64,000 nucleotides of DNA from Enoplolaimus lenunculus (lineage: Eukaryota > Nematoda > Enoplea > Enoplida > Thoracostomopsidae), in the NCBI GenBank assembly GCA_030248215.1, contig JASANG010001053.1:163760-227759 (forward strand), read 5' to 3'. This document shows positions 1 through 10,026 of this stretch, in pieces. Made by a program: the position numbers and the translations under genes. Numbering within the stretch: the first letter of the stretch is position 1; each line of letters begins with the position of its first letter. Under the pieces are notes generated by a model. The model was not told the DNA's origin, made no database searches, and saw only the letters and a list, made by a program, of their open reading frames with translations.

Positions 1-180
1 CTTAAACCAATCGTTGGGGTGAAACAAATCTTTGGAATGAATCCAAGCGTTGGGTTAAAAACAACAGTTCGGGTGAAACCAACCGTTGGGGTAAAAGGAA
101 TTGCTGAGATGAAACCAATATTTGCGGTGAAACAAATGGTTGGTGTGAATCTAAGCATTGGGATCAAACCAAGATTTTAG
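1..180 (+). repeat. 18-bp tandem repeat with open frame encoding degenerate hexapeptides, cut by window edge
   Basis: Ten diverged 18-bp units follow one another without spacing (consensus near AAACCAATCGTTGGGGTG). Frame 1 is open from base 1 to a TAG at 178-180, giving 59 codons of a K-P-x-V-G-V type hexapeptide. Glycine or valine recurs at fixed positions although the DNA units differ at many bases. It could be the 3' end of a repeat-protein exon that starts outside the window. It could also be a non-coding minisatellite, because an 18-bp unit keeps frame by arithmetic. There is no recognisable family. Confidence 0.5.
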
Positions 181-2470
181 GTACGTCCTGACCATAAATT
201 TCACCTCAGTGGTTGATTTCAGCCCAGTGGTGAACCATTGCAAATTATACCAAAAATGTTTTAGACAAATCTTTGTGTAACAGTTGTTGTACTTAGCACA
301 TTATTAAAAGAATATTTTAAAAAACTTTCCATCTATCTGCAACCATTAACAGATAACGCAGACCATTTAGGGTTTTTGATATAGCACATCACGATTCGTT
401 ACATACATCTTTGGTGAATGGAAAAGAAAGACATCATTTTATATGCTTGAAGAATTCCTCAAAATCGAAAGAATTCCACAAAATCGTATTTTAAAACCAT
501 CATTGACCGTTTTATTTCAATTCGGTATGCTTAAAAGTTAAAAATATACACATTTACATGCTTAAACTTTGCTATGAAAGACGAGAGGACGAAAAATGTC
601 TAATACCCTATTTTAATCTTACTACTAGTAGTATACACCCCCTCTTGGGACAGCCGTAAGAGGATGTCCCTAGGGGGGTTTTCTTGACGACTAATACTTG
701 TTAATTTTTGTTTCAGGTACAATCATCAAGACGAAAAAAGGTGCTTTACACTTTTTTATATTGTTTGTTCATAATTACTATATAAGTAAATTTTATGTGC
801 TTTTTGTCAGGAGTGTTAAGCAGTGTGTAACCAGCTGTCCGTTTCCGGTAAAATCGACGTCCGTTTTCTTCATAGGAATAACAGAAATTACGTTCATCCA
901 AAATCTTAAAAATTTCGTAGCATTTGATATATTTCTTTGAAATCTTTGAAATACCAGTGAATTTATGCACGTTTCACTATTGATGCGTCACTGATTGCCG
1001 TCAAAAAATTCCCTTCCAAAATTCGATATGTTCACGCAGTTCGACGAACTGCGAAAAATTTTGTTACGAGTGTTACTAGTCGTCCAGTTGTACGACTTCG
1101 AGAGCAAGCCTTTTTTTCACCGTTACCAATACTGAAAGTTAGCGGTCGTGTACTTCGAGATGAAGTCTTTTAATCACCATTGCCGAGATTGATTGTTACC
1201 GGTCGTGTACTTCCAAATACGTTTAAAATGTGAGCATTTATTCAATTTGGGGTTGCCTTGCTTCATTTATGCTTTAACAATTTTTATTTGAGCTTCTTGT
1301 ATGCATTAGTATAGTTTTGTGTAGTCGTTACCTCGAAAGTATACTTAAGCTTCAAACTAGTTTTGTTGTTTAGGTCAACTAGCACCGTTTCAACGACGGT
1401 ATCACCTGATGGTACAGTTGTACCTCACGCTGAGTGTTCCAATTTGAATGTGTAAGTATATAATATAGATGTATATGACATTATGAATAGCCTTAACATA
1501 GAGTTATTTTACTTTGACACATAGTGTGTTTTTATTTATGTGTGAATTCCTTTGGTTTGTGTCTGAATTTTCTGAAGCTTTTGTTTTGCATACTAGACTT
1601 TCTGGAGGCAAACTAACGCTAGATTTTAGTGGTGGTTTTATTGTAAGTTTTAAGTTTAAGTTTAAGTCCGAAGCGCTCGTTTGCCGAACACCCCGGGTTT
1701 TATTAAAAGGATAAACCACATTTACATCAACGAAAGCAATTATATAAACCAAAGAAGGCAACAACATATTATCATAACATAACAAAGGTCCTTGAAAATT
1801 ACCCATTATCCCCCCCGGGTTCCAAAGCAAATAAAACAGACAAAAAAAATAAAAAAGAAAACAAAAAACCACTATAAAAAAAAACCCACAAACAAGGACG
1901 CCGAAAAAAAGAAAACCCAAAACCCAGCATGCTATCATTCTGTCGGGTTATTGTTCCAAAAACCTTAAAAAAACATTCTTCTTTTAGAACTTGTTTAACA
2001 ATTTAATTAACTCGCTCATGAAGATAGCTGTTTTAGAGCTGCGCTGTCTGGTGGGATGTCAAGTGCATTTATCGCTGGAGCAATTGCATTTTTTGTATTA
2101 TCGTAAGCATTCAATATTTTAATACTTGATCAGTTAGCATTGCAGCTTGAACCTAAACTTACATTTGCAACACGTTCCAGCATAAGGAGCTCGAATGACT
2201 TTCTCGATAATGACAGTTCGTTTGACAAGAACCTTTAAGTTGAAAGTCAAATTTTTTGCAAGAAGCATGGTTCCATTGTTTCCTTTGAATGTGATCGGAA
2301 ACGAATCCAGCTGATAAACGCATCCTGATACACCTGTGATGTAATAACAGGTGCCTGATTCGTCGCCATATTAGTCGAAGAAACTTGAATCACAATGAGG
2401 TGTCACCAGGAGATGAGGCACAAAGAGATGATATAGAAATGTTAGTATATCAGGAAGCGGAGGGGTTAGG
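181..2470. other. No gene seen; AT-rich sequence with minor repeats
   Basis: Only short open frames occur, none with coding character. Two imperfect ~60-bp direct repeats lie near 1076-1215 (shared core TACTTCGAGA). There is a short GTTTAA run near 1650 and an A-rich tract at about 1820-1910. A short GC-rich stem (CCCCTCTTGGGACAGCC...) lies near 635-680. Confidence 0.5.
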
Positions 2471-2479
2471 TAGTTGTTG

Positions 2480-2592
2480 AGATCAATGAGGTAATTAAAG
2501 TGCAATTAAAATTCCAATTCTGATTACAATTCCTGTATAAGGTTGCTGTTCCGATTACGATTTTAGTATAATCCAGTTCCGCTTTGCACCCT
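2480..2592. mobile_element. Fragment of the hAT-like CCGGAAT MITE family (one end)
   Basis: A run of ATTCCxATTxxG motifs ends in TTGCACCCTG, the same terminus as the complete MITE at 22122-22480. No partner end was found nearby, so this is a degraded or solo end. Confidence 0.35.
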
Positions 2593-2878
2593 GAAAGAAA
2601 GATACAATATTGAATAACTATTAACATCAAAATTTATTTAGCTTACCATAGAAAAAACATTCAGGTGCATGTGAGAGGGGGTGAGCTCCTATCTGTATAT
2701 AAAGTAGTGGTTATGATAGTAAAATGCTTAGTGTTAGATTTCTGCGAACATAAACAATTCTAAAGGAAGTGTTATTAAGCATTGTGTATCTTAGTTTGCT
2801 CAACCTAAGTGAGACCCTCTTTCATTTTTAGGGCAGAGTTAGAAACGGTTCCGAAACAAAGAATTTGTTGAGATATAG
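2593..2878. other. No gene seen
   Basis: AT-rich. A short stretch near 2660-2690 (AGGTGCATGTGAGAGGGGGTG) resembles the unit junction of the 6.2-7.9 kb tandem array. The array family therefore has at least one outlying fragment. Confidence 0.3.
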
Positions 2879-3057
2879 CTTCACAGACTGAGGCAACACA
2901 TGATGCAGCGTTTCACGGACATGAAATTTGTCCGAACTGTGGTTATAATTGTGTGATTCCTCGCGACGTGTTTAATGATTTAGCTGAAGAATTAGTTCAA
3001 ACTCGTTGTCAAAATTGTGGCTTGATTTTTTTAAAAATTTCAAAACGAGTGTTGTGA
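2879..3057 (+). CDS. Possible terminal exon with a C2-C2 zinc ribbon
   Basis: After an acceptor-like ATATAG, a frame of 58 codons runs to TGA. It contains CPNCGYNC about 33 residues before a matching CQNCGL, a typical zinc-ribbon or rubredoxin-like knuckle pair. Residues between are polar and acidic (IPRDVFNDLAEELVQ). The codon use looks real rather than accidental, and the knuckle spacing is hard to get by chance. No upstream exon was linked and no family is assigned. It could be the 3' exon of an unseen plus-strand gene or a decayed fragment. Confidence 0.4.
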
Positions 3058-4598
3058 CGACATTTAATCTTATATTTGAGCTTTGTACAATTACCTCTGT
3101 AATCGCTAGTTAAATTTTTCAAAAAGTGAAATGAAAAGCATGTCTTGGTTTCACGATTTTTTACTTTCAACTAACTCATAAATAGTTGCGAACTTTCATA
3201 GCAAGTCAGGGCATGTGGGGCAGTGGGTGGGTCTTAGGTGAAACCAGCAGGTTTTTCGTTTCACTAATTTCGGTTACGATCTGATAACATTTGAACGCAA
3301 CCTACTGGTTTTTGTTTAAAACAATTTAAATGTGTCATATTAGTATCAATAAATTTGCAACAACTTAAAGCTTTTGTGTTAACTTACTGCAAGAATTACA
3401 GAAGTATGTCTTGTACAGACTAGAGAGCTGATAAATAATCGGAAATCAAACACTCTAAACCAAACACCAAAAATTTCAAACAAAACTGAATTTGATGGTG
3501 TCTGAAATTTTCGACTTTTATACTACAGATAGGCGAGAAAATTAAATAACAATTCGACGATTTTACCAAAGATAGTGTGTAGGACGATCCTAGCGTAGGC
3601 AAATTTGCATTGCTGTGCCTGGTGTAAGTAGCTGTTTCGAGATACAAAATCCTAGATTTCTCGTTTTAAACTGTGTATCTAGTGAAAATTTTAGCTTTTA
3701 TTTATTTTTGTGAAACAGCTCAAATTATTCGGGAAATTTTAATACTACTAACTGATAAAGCAGGTAGCTGCTAATATCACCTCTTTGATGCAGTGACGTA
3801 ACTAACGGAAGAAACGTAATAGTTCCTCGAATTTTCATCACGCAAATGTTTTATTTTTGTGTAATTTTGTACACGTGGTTTTGTCACGTTGCGTAAAGTT
3901 GTGATGACACCAGTGCTAGGTACTGTCTGGTAACCGATAGCAAACCTAATTTAATAGGTACTGCAGCATTTCTCGTAATTATTCGATGTTTACGTAAATA
4001 ATTTTTTATTTCTACTACCATTGTGTAACTCGGACAACGAGCTTATGGGAAAATTTTTAAGTTACAGCATGCAGCTTGAATTGAGATCGTTTTAAAAGTT
4101 TATTTTCTATAAGCTACTTCTCGAGTTTTTGAATTTCAATAGCTGGGACTCAGACTTGAGTCTGGTCTATACATCTTTTTTCTTTGCTTACAGTTTAAAT
4201 TTATAATAAGTAATACTATAATCACTGCATTACAATGGCTACAATCTTATTGAACACTGTTAATATTGGTTATGACACCTTCGTAACAACTGAAATGACT
4301 GTGCGAATTATCGAAACAACAATTAACCACCACTTTACGTTTTTCATGGAGTTAATGTCAATGAGTTAACACAACGACAGAAAAAGTTTCAAGTTAGTGT
4401 GTCGCTATAAAAACTAAATTTATGCAGTTTTTCGCTAAAATAAAAAGTATATAGGACTGTGCAGCGGTGGGCCATGTCAAAATTGTTTTAGCTTCAAATC
4501 TTGTCTTCACTCAGCAGTAATATTGAAATTTTGTAGGACTGCCTTCGGCGGTAGTGTATAATTAAATTCTTAAAAACATATCAATTTTTCATTATAGT
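3058..4598. other. No gene seen
   Basis: AT-rich, without convincing splice-bounded frames on either strand. A 75-codon minus frame at 3420-3647 has no recognisable content. Confidence 0.45.
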
Positions 4599-4953
4599 TC
4601 ATCAATGCTAATGAACGGTACGGAAAACTTTGAGAGCAACGGGTTTGAAAATGTTGATGAGGCGTTGCTGTGGACTTTCAATCATATTTCTAATGGTAAT
4701 ACAATTTACACGAAGGGAGAGATTCAAGCACAGTACATCAAACATGCAGTAGTACTGGCCAACAAAAGCTATAATGTCTAAGAAATTGGCACAACAGGGT
4801 TTCCGTCGCTCAAATTCATGGAACAACTTATTCACGCTGAACCATGTCAATATCATGCATATATGAATCAAACACAAAAGGAATTCTGCACAAAATACCG
4901 ATGTGAATTGGTAGGAAACTACACTAAGGTTCACAACTGAATTATTGAACATG
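4599..4953 (+). pseudogene. Coding-like stretch with one interruption, family unknown
   Basis: Following TTTTCATTATAG, one plus frame reads for about 110 codons with a single in-frame TAA near 4778-4780, and ends at TGA after KVHN. The text is coding-like (NVDEALLWTFNHISN, then FPSLKFMEQLIHAEP). A GTAATA near 4695 could be a splice donor, so the first part could be a genuine short exon. I do not recognise the protein. The longer antisense frame here is hydrophobic and looks like its shadow. Confidence 0.3.
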
Positions 4954-5369
4954 GAATGTGATTAGACGTGAACAAATCATGACTAACTCAAAACTACCTC
5001 GTTAAATATTTCATTAAATAACTACCTCAAACACTGCAATCATATATTTCATACGATAAAACAAATTTGAAGCCTATATTTTCAACTGCTTGTACCGCTT
5101 TTGAATAGTTAGCAAAATTCCATTGGAATTTGTTAAATTTCAATGCCTGTTGCTGTTACTGCATGCTGTGAAAAGTAGCTCCTATCGGAACCTTGATAGT
5201 TAGTGATAGGTTTACAAACTAACGAACTCCCACAGCTAAGGCTATTAAATAACACAGAAGCAGGAAAATTTAGCTGCATTTCGAAACTCATCATATTACT
5301 GCTAAACGTTCTAGAACACAGGTATATTTCAGATAAATATGTGTTTGCTGTGGTTTTTATTTTTATGGG

Positions 5370-6103
5370 TATTATTATATAAATTCAGTGTAGACAATAA
5401 AAGCATCATTGAACGCTAAAAATGACTACCTACGTATTTCTCGAATCTGAAATTCAGAGTCATGTAATTGAATGTTATCTATCGACCTTTTTGGACTTTG
5501 GATTGAAACCTTATAAAGTTGGTCTAAGTAAAATTATTATCCCTCGTCCTATTTATAATATAACAAAATCTGATTTTTCTTTCACTTATTGTTCTCCAGA
5601 AAACAAAATATCTCATACAGTGGCTCTTGATCCACTGGTTTGTTATGATAACCAGTGCTTCATTAGTCATATTCAATCCAAAATTCCATCAGTTGATACA
5701 AAAAATATAAATTTCAGTTATAATAATTTGACTAAAAAAATTACCGTAAACTGTACAGGTGGAAGGAAAATTGAATATATATCATTGAAATTGCGGAGAG
5801 TACTTGGTTTGACAAAATCTATTATTGATGGACTAATTGAAGGTGAAAAAACTGTTGATTTATGGTACTATAACAAATTTTTCTTTTTGCTAGCAACTCT
5901 AAAAATTACTAATTTTAGTTCCTAATATAGGACTTTCTGAACCTATACTTTTTATGAGCCTTGAATTATCAAATTTTTAGACTGCAAACTGCTTTACTCG
6001 AATAAACTGCGTCTTGAACTTTTGGACTCCTCCGGTAAACCTGTACTGCATGGTAATGGGAGCATTTCGCTAGAATTAAAGTTTGAGAGTAAAACAACAT
6101 AAG
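5370..6103 (+). mobile_element. Broken Polinton/Maverick-like structural gene remnant
   Basis: A 167-codon frame (5422-5925) begins after a TATA-like box (near 5376-5383). It has the layout of small Polinton-type structural proteins: an N-terminal strand region, then PYKVGLSKIIIPRPIYNIT, then an aromatic C-terminal part. A separate stretch near 5985-6103 carries LRLELLDSSGKPVLHGNG, a C-terminal motif style seen in the same proteins. No integrase, DNA polymerase, packaging ATPase, major capsid gene or terminal repeats were seen in this window. I read it as a solitary, broken fossil with at least one break. The assignment rests on fold-style motifs recalled from the family, not on a search. Confidence 0.45.
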
Positions 6104-6165
6104 TCACTGTTGATATTTTGATTTCTGAAGGATATAAGAAAAAACCTCAAGGTAATGCGAAAATT

Positions 6166-7936
6166 CAGGTGCAATGTGGGATGGGGGTGGGCACCTCTCT
6201 GCAAGATACGCAGATGTTAATTGAGAAGAATTGCGATGTGTTGAGCATTTACCGATAAATTAAAAAAGTGATTTGGTCCATCATTAGCCTAACGATCTAT
6301 ATTAGGAGTAAAGTTACACAGCTATTGCATGGCCAATTGCAATTTGTAGAATAACACTGAAAGGTGTATTCTGCATACTTTTTAATTGACCATACATCAG
6401 TTGCGCAACATAACTTCTAAGATATTTAATTAGGTTATCGGAGGACCATGTCTCTTTATGAAAAAATGTTGAAAAAATAAAGGTGCAATGTGGGATGTGG
6501 GTGGGCACCTCTCTGCAAGATATGCAGGTATAAACATAAAGTTAATTAAGAAAAATTGCGATGCGTTGAGCATTTACCGATAAATTAAAAATGTGATATG
6601 GTCCATCATTAGCCTACGATTTATATTACGAGTAAAGTTATACAGCTGTTGCATGGCCAATTACAATTTGTAGAATAACACTGAAAGGTGTATTCTGCAT
6701 ACTTTTTAATTGACCATACATCAGTTGCGCAACATAACTTCTAAGATATTTAATTAGGTTATCGGTGGACCATGTCTCTTTGTGGGATGGGGGTGGGCAC
6801 GTCTCAGCCTAACGAGTTATACTAGGAGTAAAGTTACACAGCTGTTGCATGGCCAATTACAATTTGTAGAATAACACTGAAAGGTGTATTCTGCATACTT
6901 TTTAATTGACCATACATCAGTTGCGCAACATAACTTCTAAGATATTTAATTAGGTTATCGGTGGACCATGTCTCTTTATGGAAAAATGTTGAAAAAATAA
7001 AGGTGCAATGTGGGATGGGGGTGGGCACCTCTCTGCAAGATATGCAGGTATAAACATAAAGTTAATTAAGAAAAATTGCGATGCGTTGAGCATTTACCGA
7101 TAAATTAAAAATGTGATATGGTCCATCATTAGCCTACGATTTATATTACGAGTAAACTTACACAGCTGTTGCATGGCCAATTACAATTTGTAGAATAACA
7201 CTGAAAGGTGTATTCTGCATACTTTTTAATTGACCATACATCAGTTGCGCAACATAACTTCTAAGATATTTAATTAGGTTATCGGTGGACCATGTCTCTT
7301 TGTGGGATGGGGGTGGGCACGTCTCAGCCTAACGAGTTATACTAGGAGTAAAGTTACACAGCTGTTGCATGGCCAATTACAATTTGTAGAATAACACTGA
7401 AAGGTGTATTCTGCATACTTTTTAATTAACCATACATCAGTTGCGCAACATAACTTCTAAGATATTTAATTAGGTTATCGGTGGACCATGTCTCTTTATG
7501 GAAAAATGTTGAAAAAATAAAGGTGCATGTGGGATGGGGGTGGGCACCTCTCTGCAAGATATGCAGATGTAAACATAAAGTTAATTAGGAAAAATTGCGA
7601 TGTGTTGCGCATTGCCGATAAATTAAAAAAGTGATATGGTCCATCATTAACCTAACGATCTATATTAGGAGTAAAGTTACAGAGCTGTTGCATGGCCAAT
7701 TACAATTTGTAGAATAACACTGAAAGGTGTATTCGGCATACTTTTAATTGACCATACATCAGTTGCACAACATAACTTCTAAGATAGTTAGTTAGGTTAT
7801 CGGTGGACCATATCTCTTTATAAAAAAGGTTGAAAAATAAAGGTGCATGTAGAATGGTGTGGGCACCTATCTGCAAACAATGCAGAGAAGTTGTAAACTG
7901 TATGTTAACAAAACTGTTCAGGTGCATGTGGGATGG
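6166..7936. repeat. Tandem array, about 302/219-bp units with a 521-bp higher-order period
   Basis: The junction motif AGGTGCAATGTGGGATGGGGG recurs (some copies partial) near 6166, 6480, 6782, 7001, 7304, 7524, 7843 and 7919. Spacings are about 314, 302, 219, 303, 220 and 319. Units alternate long and short, where the short form lacks the segment from the post-junction CTCTGCAAG to the AGCCTAACG motif. The pair of about 521 bp is repeated at 6480-7001 and 7001-7523 with few differences. The outer units are more diverged. Recurrent minus-strand 64-codon frames are by-products of the repeat. Confidence 0.85.
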
Positions 7937-8157
7937 GGGAAGGCACCAATATGCTAAGCATTATAATTTGAGAAAAGTAAGCTAAGGATAGGATTGTTGA
8001 GCAAGGCGTAGGTGAGGTTAACAAAGTATAGGACAGCTTAGTTTGGTACACATGCTTCCCCATCCCACAATTACCAAAAAAACGCTGGCGAATGGTAACA
8101 GTGCATCAGCAACATTTTACCAAAAGAAATGACGAATGGGATTCAAACGTTTGACGA

Positions 8158-8515
8158 ATGGGATTGTGTAGTGTGGGTGTAAGAACCCTAATCGAGGTCC
8201 GGAGCAGCTATTTTTGTTGTAAGTTTGAATAATTAAAAGGTTGGTTTCCAACAACAATCTAAAAGTTACTCATAATAACATTCTCTGTCATGAATATAAC
8301 ATACTCTTTCATGAATATAACTGCAATGGCTAGTTTGCGTACAATAATGTAAAATATCACATCCCCCTTCAATCTCATAATCGAATAGCTACGTATAATT
8401 ACATTTTGTTGAAAGTCAGAAAAACAGCTTATTACAATTTCAGCTACTGTCAAATGGGATCCAAAACAAATAAGATTGCGTAGTGTGTGTAAGAACCCTA
8501 ATCGAGGTCCGCAGA
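8158..8515. repeat. Direct repeat pair (about 40 bp) flanking a 300-bp spacer
   Basis: GTGTAAGAACCCTAATCGAGG occurs near 8177 and again near 8490, each preceded by a GTAGTGTG-rich stretch. It may mark a rearranged insertion. No open reading frame of note lies between. Confidence 0.5.
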
Positions 8516-9915
8516 TATGATGTTTTCTGTAAGAATGGTGTGGGTGTTTTTAGTACTAAAAGTACAACTGTAAATCATCAAACTACTACTGCGCCGTAAA
8601 ATCTTGACAACTGATGCATACGCTTTGCCTTGTTCTATAGAAACGGACATCAGAAAAAATTATAAGTAGGCCTGCAATTCGAAAGTATTTGAACTTGGCG
8701 CCTTTGCTTCACACTAACGAATAACAAAAATCTCTGCTTACGGAATTTAAATTTTACATTGCAAATGGCTAAGCTATATTTCACTATTTTTAAACCGCCT
8801 GAAATATTGTTGCAATAAGCATCGGAGCAAGCTATACCAATTTCAAAAGCTCAGCCCTCTACATACAACACAACACAACACTGTTTCTTCAATAGTTAGC
8901 TGCGGTTTGCGAATTCGTAACTCAGATTATGCAAGCATACTTTACGTACGCCGTATTGTTTTCCCTAGGTACGTAATGATATGCCTCTAGTCAACATTTA
9001 CTTCGAAAATGTTTAAAATATCTTATCTAGTTTGTTTCAACAGCACAAATGTAAACAAAATACAGGTCACTGTTTCAAGAACAGAAATAGTCGCTTAGTA
9101 TTAAAAGGATTATTTTCATTTTTGCTCACTTTTCGAACTTGATAAGCATCGAACAACTAAGTTCGATATAACATGCAAAAGACCAATTACAATCAGGGCG
9201 GTTTTGTAAATGTATTAAATGCCAATGCGCCTGGCAATATCTTCCTAACAAAAGCTATTTTGCAATACTTACGTGTCGACAACTATTAAAACTTACGTAA
9301 ACAGATTCATGATTACTGCAACTTGGTTGAGGAAATTTTGAAATGTTTAAAAATGAGACATACTAATTATAACCGTCTGCTGTCTTTGAGACACAGACAC
9401 TGAGAATTTTGACTCTGGATGGTTTAAAAAGACTTAGAATTACTCGTATGTTGGCTTAGGCCTCGGTTTAGGTTTAAACTTAATTGTACATTTTCAAGAA
9501 GAACAAATCATTGTACCCAATACTTTAATCATATAGCTAGTGGAGGAAAAAGTGCTGAACGAAAACCTAACGTTTTATGTACTTTTCCAAATAACGTTTT
9601 TACATCTCTGGTTGAAAGTACGTTACGCATAGGGCTTAGATACATACTGATGAAGCTTACAGCCACTAAAATTAGGCATTACACACATGACAAACCTAAC
9701 TGTTTAGTTTTGAAGCAAAGACTACTTGTATTTTAAGATGAGCCTGACCCCAGATGCCTGAATCATATATAGAAACACTACCGTGTTTCTATGATTATCG
9801 CTTATGACATAAGTAAATGACAAAATCATGTTTCAGAACCTGTCTACTATAATAGTCAGCATTATTGTAGTACCGATTTGAAACCTTTGTTAGGATTTGC
9901 TCATGTTCGTCTTAC
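8516..9915. other. No gene seen; probable UNC80 intron or flank
   Basis: AT-rich, with no splice-bounded frame on the minus strand that continues UNC80 after the exon ending at 9916. Short TTAGGCCT/GGTTTAGG-like motifs occur near 9455-9480. Confidence 0.45.
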
Positions 9916-10026
9916 CCGTCCCCGTTCAGACGACGATGCTCGCTCTTTCATTCGCATCTCCAAACTATCAACAAGAATTTGGCGTCGATCGAGTTCACCT
10001 TCTAACGGAAATTCCTCGCCATATAC
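9916..10026 (-). CDS. unc80: UNC80 exon 32 (last one found)
   Basis: 111 nt, CTCTTAG to GTAAGA, phase 0-0. It encodes VYGEEFPLEGELDRRQILVD and KERASSSERGR (vertebrate LYGDSVDSLRESSN). Downstream exons (vertebrate LKYIRLQVMSLSPAPLSLL onward) are not visible in the remaining 9.9 kb. Confidence 0.9.

Noticed and set aside
698-970. Overlapping 80- and 74-codon frames on both strands
   Set aside because: AT-rich text with no family, start context or splice support.
6166-7936. CRISPR-like or regularly spaced repeat system
   Set aside because: Units are long, directly tandem and without variable spacers; the genome is eukaryotic.
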